From DASVXQ01 sp046727955 (GTDB lineage Bacteria > Actinomycetota > CALGFH01), in NCBI GenBank assembly GCA_046727955.1, contig JBKPDO010000372.1, positions 1-26,948 of the forward strand: DNA of 26,948 nucleotides, written 5' to 3'. Below, piece by piece: positions 8,955 to 16,500 of this stretch; the stretch's first letter is position 1, and each line of letters begins with the position of its first letter. The notes under the pieces were generated by a model. The model worked only from the letters and a program-made list of their open reading frames with translations, did not search any database and was not told the DNA's origin. A program made the translations under genes and the position numbers.

Positions 8955-9420
8955 ATGGTGCCTCGCACCAGCGAGCACCAGCGGGGTCGGATCATCCAGC
9001 TGGCCGGCTCGGCGCCGCCCGGGCGCCTGCAGCAGGGCGGTGAGGGGCTGGGGACCCCCGAGGATCCCGAGGCGCCGGCGCACTGGACCCTGGACGCCCT
9101 GGCCCAGGCCGCCCAGGCCGAGGGCATCCGGGTGGGCCGCAGCCAGGTCCGCCGGATCCTGCTGGCCGAAGGCGCCCGCTGGCGGCAGCCGCGCTCGTGG
9201 ACGCACAGCACCGACCCGGAGTTCGTCCCAAAGGGAGGGCTGGTGGCGGCTGTTTCGCCGCCAGGCGCTTGCCGGGCAGTCGTTCGCCACCCTTGGGGAG
9301 ATCACCCTGGCCACCAAGATCGCGACCTGCCAGCTCAACGCCCGCGCTCGCCCGTGGGTGTGGGGCCGCCCGCCACCCTCCCCTCGCCACCGACGCCACG
9401 CCTTTACCTACCGGATCTAA
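8955..9420 (+). pseudogene. IS630-family transposase remnant, core deleted
   Basis: The first part (8955-about 9235) reads MVPRTSEHQRGRIIQL, then HWTLDALAQAAQAEGIRVGRSQ, VRRILLAEGARW and STDPEFVPKG. This is the N-terminal helix-turn-helix half of IS630-type transposases. Immediately after, in another frame, WWRLFRRQALAGQSF, EITLATKIATCQLN and RHRRHAFTYRI then a stop at 9420 give the normal C-terminus. The DDE catalytic core between them is absent. About 155 residues remain of the 330-380 typical for the family, and the join around 9230-9240 changes frame. It cannot encode an active transposase. It lies 25 bases after the ligase gene. Inverted terminal repeats were not identified. Confidence 0.8.
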
Positions 9421-9808
9421 GGAACGTAGCACTACCGCTGCTTTGTTGGAATCGGGAAGGTGCAGGTCAGGGCCTCGTCGGTCCGTGGCGGAGACAGAGC
9501 ATTTGCGCAGGTGGAAGCGAGGGAAGTGCATATCAGTGCCCCGGCCTCGACAAACCACCGATATTATAGGCTCCCCGATGGCCGCCTGGCCCTAAACCTC
9601 ACCATTGCCCGCGCCCAGTTCGTGGCGCTTGCGATTGGCGCTGACGCAACCGCAGGCCGCAGCCGTGCCGCTTGGTGGTGTCGCCGTAGGCCGGCTGCAT
9701 CCACCTGTGGTCCGGCGATGCTCGGCACCCGGGTGCTCGGCTTCCGCTGATCCTGCGACGAGAACTGCTCGTCTGAACCCCTCAAAGTGCGACGCCCCGG
9801 GATCCGCG
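9421..9808. other. Non-coding stretch after the IS remnant
   Basis: No credible gene was found between the IS630 remnant and the methyltransferase promoter. A minus-strand reading at about 9425-9545 (FHLRKCSVSATDRRGP, then NKAAVVLRSL) has some protein-like character and could be part of another decayed element. I cannot assign it to a family. Confidence 0.3.
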
Positions 9809-9837
9809 TTGCGGGTAAGGGAAATTTGGGGTAGTGT
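9809..9837 (+). promoter_or_regulatory. Sigma-70-like promoter, probably leaderless
   Basis: TTGCGG at 9809-9814 and TAGTGT at 9832-9837 are separated by exactly 17 bases and fit actinobacterial housekeeping -35 and -10 boxes (TTGNNN, TANNNT). The last base of the -10 box is followed by eight bases and then the ATG at 9846. Transcription is therefore expected to begin on or within a base or two of the start codon. No Shine-Dalgarno sequence lies at normal spacing before that ATG, consistent with a leaderless mRNA. Confidence 0.6.
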
Positions 9838-9845
9838 CCGGCGCT

Positions 9846-10616
9846 ATGAAGTCCAAATCTGCTGCAAGGCGACTGATCGCTGCGCTCCTGTGGAAACGCA
9901 TCGGCTTGCGCGTTCGCCTGCAACAGCCTCCTCCGCCACCACGTTCGGCGCCGGCAGAAAATGCCGTCCTACACAACCGCGCCGAATGGGAATCGGCGGT
10001 GCGGGAGCTCCGCCATCTCGGTCTGCCCATGCACCGCGACCGGCCCAAGAACTGGGACACACTGGCCGCACTGAACGCGATCCTCACCCGGGCTCACCGG
10101 TCGGCGAGCATCCTGGACGCCGGCACCGCGCTGTACTCGACGATACTGCCCATCCTGTGGTGCTTCGGGTACGAGCGGCTGACCGGCATCAACCTCGAGT
10201 TCCGCAAGCCCGTCCGGCGAGGGCCGGCCAGCTTCCTGCCGGGCGACCTCACCGCGACCAGCTTCGAGCAGGAAACATTCGACGTGATCACCTGCCTCTC
10301 AGTGATCGAGCACGGGGTCGATCTCACCGCGTACTTTAAGGAGGCGTCGCGGCTGCTGCGCCCTGGCGGAATCCTCGTCACCTCGACCGACTTCTATCAG
10401 GAGCCGATCGACACGAGGGGCATGACCGCCTACGGCACGCCGGTCCACATCTTCACCCCGGACGAGATCACCGGCGCCATCGACACCGCCGCCGGCTATG
10501 GCCTCAAGCCGACGGGCGCCCTTGACCTCCGCTGTGACGAGAAGCCTGTCACGTGGACGCGGTTCGACCTGCGCTACACCTTCGTGGTATTCACCCTCCA
10601 GAAACAGGCAGCCTAG
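9846..10616 (+). CDS. Class I SAM-dependent methyltransferase
   Basis: This 256-residue protein has a Methyltransf_11/25-like core. SILDAGTALYST at about 88-99 occupies motif I, although the usual GxGxG is weakened to AGTALYS. TGINLEFR follows as the acidic end of strand beta-2. Then FDVITCLSVIEHGVDL and ASRLLRPGGILVTSTDFY match motifs IV and post-IV. The first roughly 40 residues are basic and then proline-rich. ATG 9846 is preferred over GTG 9834 because the promoter -10 box overlaps the GTG and would exclude it from the transcript. It stands alone between an IS remnant and a non-coding stretch, so it appears to be a separate transcription unit. A likely role is O-methylation of a glycan or of a nucleotide-linked sugar; the substrate is inferred from context only. 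Confidence 0.85.
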   Translation: MKSKSAARRLIAALLWKRIGLRVRLQQPPPPPRSAPAENAVLHNRAEWESAVRELRHLGLPMHRDRPKNWDTLAALNAILTRAHRSASILDAGTALYSTILPILWCFGYERLTGINLEFRKPVRRGPASFLPGDLTATSFEQETFDVITCLSVIEHGVDLTAYFKEASRLLRPGGILVTSTDFYQEPIDTRGMTAYGTPVHIFTPDEITGAIDTAAGYGLKPTGALDLRCDEKPVTWTRFDLRYTFVVFTLQKQAA

Positions 10617-11153
10617 CCGCCCAAGCCGCTGAACCGCTACGCCTCGTGGTCAGCCCCTCTTTGGCGCCACGGTGCAGAAGCTCTGTGTCCACCTGCGGCT
10701 TTCCCAAGATGAACTTGCTGACCGTCCGGCACGTTGAAGAGCCTTGACCAGGCCGTTGATCGCCTCTGCCGCGACTACCCCCGCTTCACCCTCTGTGTTG
10801 ATCCCGCGCGACCGCAACAAGACCCGGGAGCGACGCGGCCGCCGCACGCCTCATCGAGGGTCGCACCGGCTGCGCATGGTGGCTTCCTCCGGCACCGATC
10901 GGACTCACCCCCCTTGGGCGCCGAGCGACGCCCTCTGAGCGCCGGACTGCAAGTGTTGGGCATCGGGCGACGGAACACTTCCCAACGGATCAACGCCGCC
11001 AGACGCGGCCGTGCCCGCCGGGGCGCCCGACCTCGACCCGTGTGCCGGTTCGGGCTCGGCCCGCCGCGCTGCGCCGTCGGCCTGGCGCGGTGACGAACTG
11101 GATCAGTACACTGCGTGAACGCTTGACCAGAGCTGCTGAAGAGCATTGGTGTC
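10617..11153. other. Intergenic region, no gene recognised
   Basis: Readings on both strands are open for short distances (for example 10650-10847 minus and 10734-11093 plus), but none shows recognisable motifs. Their composition is arginine-, serine- and proline-rich, as expected of shadow frames in GC-rich DNA. TACACT at 11107-11112 could be a -10 box for the beta-helix gene, and TTGACC at 11123-11128 resembles a -35 box. Neither has a good partner. Confidence 0.35.
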
Positions 11154-12449
11154 ATGCCGGGAACACGGACCGCCAGGGGTAGTTCGTCAGCACCTCGTCG
11201 CCCACGCCACTCGCGGAGCCTTTCCTACTGGGCGATCGCCATCATCCTTGGACTGCTCGTCACAGTCACCGGCATCCTCGTTCTCAGGTTCGGCGGTACG
11301 ACCACGTTCAGCGTGCGCACCGACGCAGAGCTCGACAGGGCGCTCGCACGCGCAACTGGCGGCGAGACCATCGTCCTTCGGCCGGGGGCGTACGGCCTCC
11401 ACTACCTGCGGAAGTCCTACGCCGCTCGACTGACCATCCGAGGCGACGACCGCCGCGGCGTCCGGGTGCGGGGTTTCAGCACTCTCGCCAATGCCACCGC
11501 GAGCACCGCCGCCGCGAATATTCGCATCACCGGCCTGACCATCTCGGGCGTCGACGAGCATCGCGATAGTGTCAGTATCAACCAAGGCTCGCACGATGTC
11601 GAGATCGCCGACGTGACCATAGCAGGCGGTCGTAACTGCATCAACATCAACGCCTATCCGTACACCGGGGTGACCTGGCCGTACAACATTACTGTCAGGA
11701 ACAGTGACTTATCCGGCTCGAAGAGCGACCTCGTGCATATTAAGGGGGCGCGCGCAGTTGTCTTCCAGCACAATTTCATTCATGATCCTCAAGACAGTCC
11801 CGACGACCATGTCGATGGCATCCAAAGCACCGCCTCGGATGGCCTGAAGATCGTCGCCAACTCGTTCACCGAGCCAGTTGAAGGGACCACCGGCCACAAC
11901 CAGGCCATCATCCTGGGGCGAGCCGATCCGTATGACCAGTTCCTGGCGGTTCGGAATTCCTATGTGGCGAACAATCTGGTCTATGGATGGCGTGGCAGCG
12001 GCATCCTCCTTGCCGGGACCCAGACCACGTGGGTGGTGAACAACACCTCCGTGCCATACGATGGCCAGGAGGGATTCGTAACGGCAACCAAGAGCCCGAG
12101 CACCAGGGGTGGTACGGCCGAGGCTTGGTACAACGCCGACCTGAGGGTCTGGAATAATATCTTCAACAGGGTGAGCGCCAATTCTGGGCCAGATCCGGTA
12201 TTCAAGTCCAACAACCTGGTCACCCAGGCCGCGAGCGGGTACGGCAGGAACTCGATCGCCGATCACGCCGGGTTCGTGACTACCAGTCCGACCGATCCAG
12301 AAAGATATGAGTTGCGGGGCACCAGCCCTGCCGTGGACAGTGGCATCATAACTCCCGACGGAAAGACTCCCAGAACTGATCTGGACGGCCTCCGTCGCAG
12401 GGGGTTGCCGGACCGGGGAGCACGTGAATATGTCACACCGGCTGGCTAG
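11154..12449 (+). CDS. Membrane-anchored right-handed parallel beta-helix protein
   Basis: This 431-residue protein has a basic cytoplasmic tail of about 22 residues and one transmembrane segment (YWAIAIILGLLVTVTGILVL). An extracellular pectate-lyase-like beta-helix follows. The repeats are visible as ANIRITGLTISG, SHDVEIADVTIAGG, YNITVRNSDLSG, ARAVVFQHNFIH and LKIVANSFTE, and the chain ends with TDLDGLRRRGLPDRGAREY, a closing seen in many beta-helix proteins of the choice-of-anchor type. DDHVDGIQS on the helix face provides acidic and histidine residues. Such proteins bind, cleave or epimerise polysaccharides. A role in trimming or modifying the exported polymer fits the locus, but lyase activity is not proven. 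ATG 11154 is chosen; only a weak GAAGAG lies upstream. Confidence 0.85.
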   Translation: MPGTRTARGSSSAPRRPRHSRSLSYWAIAIILGLLVTVTGILVLRFGGTTTFSVRTDAELDRALARATGGETIVLRPGAYGLHYLRKSYAARLTIRGDDRRGVRVRGFSTLANATASTAAANIRITGLTISGVDEHRDSVSINQGSHDVEIADVTIAGGRNCININAYPYTGVTWPYNITVRNSDLSGSKSDLVHIKGARAVVFQHNFIHDPQDSPDDHVDGIQSTASDGLKIVANSFTEPVEGTTGHNQAIILGRADPYDQFLAVRNSYVANNLVYGWRGSGILLAGTQTTWVVNNTSVPYDGQEGFVTATKSPSTRGGTAEAWYNADLRVWNNIFNRVSANSGPDPVFKSNNLVTQAASGYGRNSIADHAGFVTTSPTDPERYELRGTSPAVDSGIITPDGKTPRTDLDGLRRRGLPDRGAREYVTPAG

Positions 12450-12453
12450 CCGG
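12438..12453 (+). terminator. Hairpin overlapping the beta-helix stop codon
   Basis: CCGGCT and AGCCGG form a six-base-pair stem around a GGCT loop, with the TAG stop inside. There is no T-run afterwards, so it would be a weak or Rho-assisted terminator at best. Confidence 0.3.
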
Positions 12454-12509
12454 GTGTTCCCCACATGAGGGTTGGTAGCAGTGTCGAGGTCATCATGGCC
12501 TCCGATCAG

Positions 12510-13200
12510 TCAGCTCGCCCAGCGCGGACAGGTCGGGTCGACGTTGAGCAGCTCCAGCAGTCTGGCTGCAACGGCGGTGGTGCGGGAATGGTGGGCGGGT
12601 CGTGGCCTCGGGCGGGGTTGAGGCGCGGGCCGGCCAGGGCTTCGAAGACAAGCCGGCCAGTCGGCTTGGCAGGGCGGCCGACATACAACCCGAGCAGCAA
12701 AGCGGCCGGGGCGATGGCCTTGCGGACCGCCTGTCGACCAGAGCAGAAGACAAGCAGCGCCAGGCAGATGACGCAGATGAGCGCCGCAATGCGGTGGACG
12801 GACCGACGCCTCGACCGATCGACCCCGTCAGCCGGTTCGGCCAGCGGACAGCCTGGCGTAACCACTCTGTTGAGCAAAGTTTGCTTGGAACGTTTGACCC
12901 GGTCAAGGGACAATGGAGACGCGCTCAGGGGGTCCAGATGATCGGGATTGATGGCGAACGGCTGCCGGGACTGGTCGGCGAACAGATCGTGTATGCGGCA
13001 CTGGATGCGATTGACCAGGCGCTTGAGCAGGCCCTGACCGCCCGGAGTGAGACCCAGCGCCGACGTGAGTTCGCGCAACTCCGAGGCATGCTCCTGACCT
13101 TGCCCCACAACGGCCTCGGTCTGGAACGCGCCTTGCGTCGCCTTATCATTACTTTGCGAGAACCGATGCCGAATCGGTGATCGTGGCGCTGTAACGCTTG
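12510..13200 (-). pseudogene. IS1634-like transposase remnant (C-terminal part, frameshifted)
   Basis: The minus strand reads HRIAALICVICLALLVFC, then RKAIAPAALLLGLYVGRPAKPTGRLVF, EALAGPRLNPARGHDPPT and IPAPPPLQ. This resembles the C-terminal region of IS1634-type (IS4 superfamily) transposases. After PPLQ the frame shifts. RLLELLNVDPTCPRW, the expected ending, is found in the next frame and stops with TGA at 12510-12512. One lost base near 12565 within the CAGCCAGA run explains this. Upstream (about 12900-13200) the reading is open, but the catalytic half is not recognisable. The gene is therefore truncated at its 5' end and broken. It lies between the beta-helix gene and the leader of the chain-length gene. 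Confidence 0.7.
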
Positions 13201-13459
13201 TGACATCCGCCGCGTTCCGCGATCCTGTCGCGATGAGCGCGGCGAAGTCGTCGTCCCGCGCAACGTCACCTGGGCGACGCTACGCCCGTTCTTACCATAT
13301 GGACCGCCGTGATTGTCGTGGTCGGTCGGTCCGCGTTCGAACGATCCCCACCCCCTGTTATTCAGCCGTGAGGCCTGCTGACCACGCCACGAGTGTCGTG
13401 CTGAACGCCGCCGCAGCGTCAACAGGAGGCCGGGGACCGGGCTATCCCGCTCATTATAC

Positions 13460-13802
13460 GCTATAGTAACAGAAAAGATATTCCGGACTTTAGGAATCTA
13501 ACCCGTGATCGTCTTGTCGGCTCTTGCGGGAGCAGTCCCCTAGTTTGAAGATGGATCGCCGATCCAGCCCAGAACGGGTGCGAAAGCCGGCTCGCAACTA
13601 CGACGGGAGGTGAAACCCACGCGGCCGTGATTGCGGCCGGTCGCCAATGTCAACCCCGTTCAATCATGCTGGCGGCTTCTGGGTAGTACTGTGGTTGCGA
13701 ACCTCCAGGGTGAGCGGTGCAACCTGATAGGCGATCCGATCGGCTTGGTGCGTCTGCCGGAGGGATCGCGCCCGATCGGTCTGGGGACACGAGGAGGAGC
13801 CG
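13460..13802 (+). promoter_or_regulatory. AT-richer promoter zone and structured leader of the Wzz/CpsD-like gene
   Basis: No large gene is present. The zone 13450-13500 is the most AT-rich part of the neighbourhood and has TATAGT at 13462-13467. Several inverted repeats follow. A perfect seven-base palindrome with a one-base centre lies at 13552-13566 (TGGATCG/CGATCCA). A CGGCCG/CGGCCG hairpin lies at 13622-13639. GGTTGC (13693-13698) pairs with GCAACC (13719-13724). CCGATCGG occurs twice (13736-13743 and 13772-13779). Together they suggest a long structured leader or operator region. No known riboswitch consensus was recognised. Confidence 0.4.
13551..13613 (+). CDS. Possible small leader ORF (20 residues)
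   Basis: ATG 13551 opens a 20-codon frame that begins MDRRSS, ends NYDGR and stops at TGA 13611-13613. It is strongly basic. GAAG lies directly before the ATG at poor spacing. It overlaps the 13552-13566 palindrome. It could be a leader peptide or chance, and nothing identifies it. Confidence 0.2.
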   Translation: MDRRSSPERVRKPARNYDGR

Positions 13803-15257
13803 GTGAGAACCGGGCTGAGAGCTGGCTGGATCCGCCGCCGCTGGTGGATTCCTATCCTCGCGGTGGCTGTGGCGACGACCGTCGGGGGAGCCGTCGCGGC
13901 CAGTCACCCGGGGTCGTACACCGCCACCATGGTGTTCGTCGTCCCGAGCACGCCGAACACGGGCATCTCGCCCGACGGGGCTCAGCGGCTGGCGTCGACA
14001 TACGCGGCGCTAGTTCTTGATGACGACCTGATCGCCCAGGCGATCGGCAGGGGGGTGAAACGCGGACCAGCTGACGTGAAGCGCAGGGTCACTGCCGTCA
14101 ACCCCGTCAACACCGCTCTGGTGCGGGTAACGTACGCGGGGAGGAGTAGAGCGGAAACCCTTGCCGCAGTGGATGCGCTGCAGGCCGCCCTGACCGGCTC
14201 ACAGCCTGCATCACCGGGCGTGAGACCACACTCCATCCTTTCCGTACAGGTAGGGATTACGGCTCCCGCCGGCCGCATGACGTCATACCTGCTCGCCGCC
14301 ATATTCGGACTCTGCGCCGCAGCCGTTCTCGTCATCGCTCTGGAGCGCTCTGATATCCGCGTCGACGGCACGGCCATCCTGGAGGAGCACGTTCCGGACA
14401 TCCCCATCCTCGGCACGGTAGCGCCGGTAGGCCGGCGTAGCGATATCCCTGTGCTGAACCAACCCTTCAATCCAGCCGCCGAGGGATTCCAGTCTATTCG
14501 GATTGCGCTGGAGCGACTCGGGCTCGGGAGTGAGATCGAGACTATCGTCGTCATGTCGGCGGACAAGCAAGAGGGCAAGACGACCCTCGCGGCGAATCTC
14601 GGTATGGCGCTGGCTCGGAGGGGACGGATGGTGATCCTCGTCGCCGGGGACATGCGACGGCCAGGTCTCGAGAAGCTGTTCCACGTGACGTCCCCAGTTG
14701 GGCTGGCCGACCTTCTTGACGACGAAGCCAGCGAGCCGCTGCGGGCGCTCCTGGGGGCGCTCTTCTCGATCACCTCGGACCTGTGGCTGCTGCCGGCCGG
14801 CCGCTCGTCTGGGAACCCGGCGGAGCTACTGGAGGCTAACAAGATCCGCGAATTGCTGGAGCCGATCCGCCTCGGGAACCCCGTGGTGATCATCGACACT
14901 CCACCAGCCCTCCAATCCGCGGATGCCGCCGCGCTCGCTGATGCCGCCGACGGCGCCGTTCTGGTCGTCCGCTCAGGCCGTAGTCGACTTCGATCTGTGC
15001 GGGAGATCGCAGTCGGGTTGCGGCGCGACAATATACGAGTGCTGGGCATGGTGCTCGTTGACCACCGGCGACCATCAGGCCGTGGGTCATTCTCGCATCC
15101 CGCCGCTCGATTCCCCTCCAGTTCGTCGCTCGGCCCCCAGAAACGAGGATCCCAAGGTGGCAAGGCAAGCTTTGCACCCGACGGCCTTGACGCCACCGAC
15201 CGGACCTCGGTGGTTGCGAGAACACTCAGGACCGGTCAAGGGTGGGGGACGTCCTGA
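13803..15257 (+). CDS. Wzz/CpsC-CpsD-type chain-length and BY-kinase-like protein
   Basis: This 484-residue protein fuses a Wzz-type chain-length domain to a P-loop kinase-like domain. Transmembrane segments lie at about 15-35 and 161-182, flanking an extracellular domain of about 125 residues. The cytoplasmic half has Walker A at 253-262 (ADKQEGKTTL), a Walker A'-like ILVAGDMRR at 278-286 and Walker B at 361-368 (VVIIDTPP). Two features are atypical. The first aspartate of Walker A' is alanine. No tyrosine occurs after residue 162, so the usual C-terminal tyrosine cluster is missing and the tail is rich in serine. It should control polymer length and export. Kinase autophosphorylation on tyrosine appears impossible in the usual form. 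GTG 13803 follows AGGAGGAG at good spacing. Family assignment is confident. Confidence 0.9.
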   Translation: MRTGLRAGWIRRRWWIPILAVAVATTVGGAVAASHPGSYTATMVFVVPSTPNTGISPDGAQRLASTYAALVLDDDLIAQAIGRGVKRGPADVKRRVTAVNPVNTALVRVTYAGRSRAETLAAVDALQAALTGSQPASPGVRPHSILSVQVGITAPAGRMTSYLLAAIFGLCAAAVLVIALERSDIRVDGTAILEEHVPDIPILGTVAPVGRRSDIPVLNQPFNPAAEGFQSIRIALERLGLGSEIETIVVMSADKQEGKTTLAANLGMALARRGRMVILVAGDMRRPGLEKLFHVTSPVGLADLLDDEASEPLRALLGALFSITSDLWLLPAGRSSGNPAELLEANKIRELLEPIRLGNPVVIIDTPPALQSADAAALADAADGAVLVVRSGRSRLRSVREIAVGLRRDNIRVLGMVLVDHRRPSGRGSFSHPAARFPSSSSLGPQKRGSQGGKASFAPDGLDATDRTSVVARTLRTGQGWGTS

Positions 15258-15291
15258 GCTCCGTGGAATTTCGGTGGCGGCCTGGAACTGA

Positions 15292-15603
15292 TCAGACGGC
15301 ATCCTCCTTGGTGGGTGTGACAGTGGCGGCAACGGTCTGGTCGAGCGCCATCGGCAACGCGGGCAGGTGCAGATAGCCCTTGACGCGCAGGTGCAGATAG
15401 GCCTTGACGCAGCGGAACTGCTTGGCCGGCCTCGACCATCCCCGCGGCGACCCAGCGCAGCGCCATTGTGCCGTCCTGCCAGCGAGTTCACGTGCCACGC
15501 ACCAGACCGGGGCAACTTCAAGCAATGCGCGGAACTTGGCCTCCCAGGTGCGGCCGCGTCGACAGCCCGCCACTGTGCACGGATCGAGCTGTCTGCGGCC
15601 CAC
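15292..15603 (-). pseudogene. Transposase C-terminal remnant, family unresolved
   Basis: The minus-strand reading has TWEAKFRALLEVAPVW, CVARELAGRTAQWR and SRPAKQFRCVKAYLHL, then a tail of ALPMALDQTVAATVTP and a stop at 15292. It resembles the carboxyl end of actinobacterial transposases, but I cannot name the family. A 24-base tandem duplication (15363-15386 and 15387-15410, one mismatch) repeats an eight-residue unit, VKAYLHLR then VKGYLHLP. The N-terminal part is missing because the frame is replaced upstream by the next remnant on the opposite strand. Confidence 0.5.
15363..15410. repeat. 24-bp tandem duplication
   Basis: Two adjacent 24-base units beginning GCAGGTGCAGATAG and ending CCTTGACGC or CCTTGACGC with one C/G difference. 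It keeps the reading frame of the transposase remnant. Confidence 0.85.
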
Positions 15604-15614
15604 AACGTGGGGGA

Positions 15615-16110
15615 CGGTGGTGGCGATGAAGGCGGCGCCCAGGCCGAGGTCAAGGCCGCGTTCTGGCCGAGGTCAAGGCCGCGTTCTGGCAGATCTTCGA
15701 CGACCTGGACGCCGAACCCGGCCAGGCGGCAGTCGCTCAGGCCCGCCAGCGCGCGCACGCCTTCGTCGACCGCCACGAGGGGCGCTATCCCGCGGCAGTG
15801 GCGTGCCTGACCGACACCCTGCCCGAGCTGACCTGCTTCCTGCGGTTTCCGCGCGAGCATTGGGCCAGGATCCGTCACACCAACCTGATATCGAGCGGAC
15901 CTTCGGGGAGACCCGCCGCCGGGTCAAGGTGATCGGCCGGCTTCCCGTCGAGCGCTCGTGTCTGTCGCTGGTGTGAGCGGTGCTGGACCGGGCCTCGCGT
16001 GGCTGGCATGGGGTGGTCATGACCCCGGCTGGCGTGCGGCTGTTGCAAGAGCTACGCCGCCAACTCCTGCACAGCCACGCGTCACGACTCGAGTCCGAGG
16101 GGGGTGATCG
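15615..16110 (+). pseudogene. IS256 (Mutator)-family transposase remnant
   Basis: After a 23-base tandem duplication at 15643-15688, which shifts the frame, the plus strand reads AEVKAAFWQIFDDLDAEPGQ, then HAFVDRHEGRYPAAVACLTD, LTCFLRFPREHWARIRHTNL. This is the C-terminal third of an IS256-type transposase. A second frame change near 15890 continues as ERTFGETRRRVKVIGRL and ERSCLSLV. A stop (TGA) follows where the family has tryptophan, and the frame then resumes with AVLDRASRGWHG and MTPAGVRLLQELRRQL. At least three inactivating lesions plus the missing N-terminus make this a clear pseudogene. The catalytic glutamate region is partly kept, but the DD residues are lost. Confidence 0.8.
15643..15688. 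repeat. 23-bp tandem duplication causing a frameshift
   Basis: GCCGAGGTCAAGGCCGCG and the following TTCTG are repeated in direct succession with a period of 23 bases. Because 23 is not a multiple of three, it breaks the IS256-type frame. Confidence 0.85.
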
Positions 16111-16500
16111 ATCGGCCTGTCACGCCTGCCGCCTAACATGCCGTGATTGGGAGCCACGTCCGCCCGCTTTTCCACCAAAGGCGGGACGCCACCTTCCCCA
16201 CGCTTGGTGGCGTAGACCCGCTTACACTTCTACGTCCCTCCCTGAGACCGCTGACCAATCCTGTGCAGCCGTCTCACCCATCGCTCATCAACGACATCCT
16301 ACAGTCGCCTGGGCATCAGCTCACCAGGAGCACCAATTCCGATGATCAGCTACCTGCTGCGAGGCATCGCCATCGGCCTGCTGCTGCATGGCGTCACCGA
16401 GCTGCTCCGGTCTCCGGCGTCGTCCGCCTGGTGCTGGTCTCTGCGTGGCTCGACCGGCACATCCTTGCCGGCCAGGCCCTGCTCGGCAAGGAGCGAGAGA
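16111..16500. other. Region between IS256 remnant and phosphoesterase
   Basis: No convincing complete gene is present. An ATG at 16342 after AGGAG (11 bases away) starts a hydrophobic reading (MISYLLRGIAIGLLLHGVTE). A protein-like continuation exists in a different frame (VVRLVLVSAWLDRHILAGQ, then LLGKERETAAALREH). This may be a frameshifted small membrane-protein gene overlapping the start of the phosphoesterase. The same ATG frame is also continuous with the phosphoesterase. Confidence 0.35.

Noticed and set aside
12602..13180. 192-residue plus-strand open frame
   Set aside because: It is antisense to the IS1634-like remnant, which carries the recognisable motifs.
13535..13760. Known riboswitch (c-di-AMP, c-di-GMP or cobalamin)
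   Set aside because: Short matches such as GGTGAAACC were seen, but the conserved cores of these classes are not all present, so only a structured leader is claimed.
13982..15196. 404-residue minus-strand open frame
   Set aside because: Antisense shadow of the Wzz/CpsD-like gene, rich in serine and arginine.
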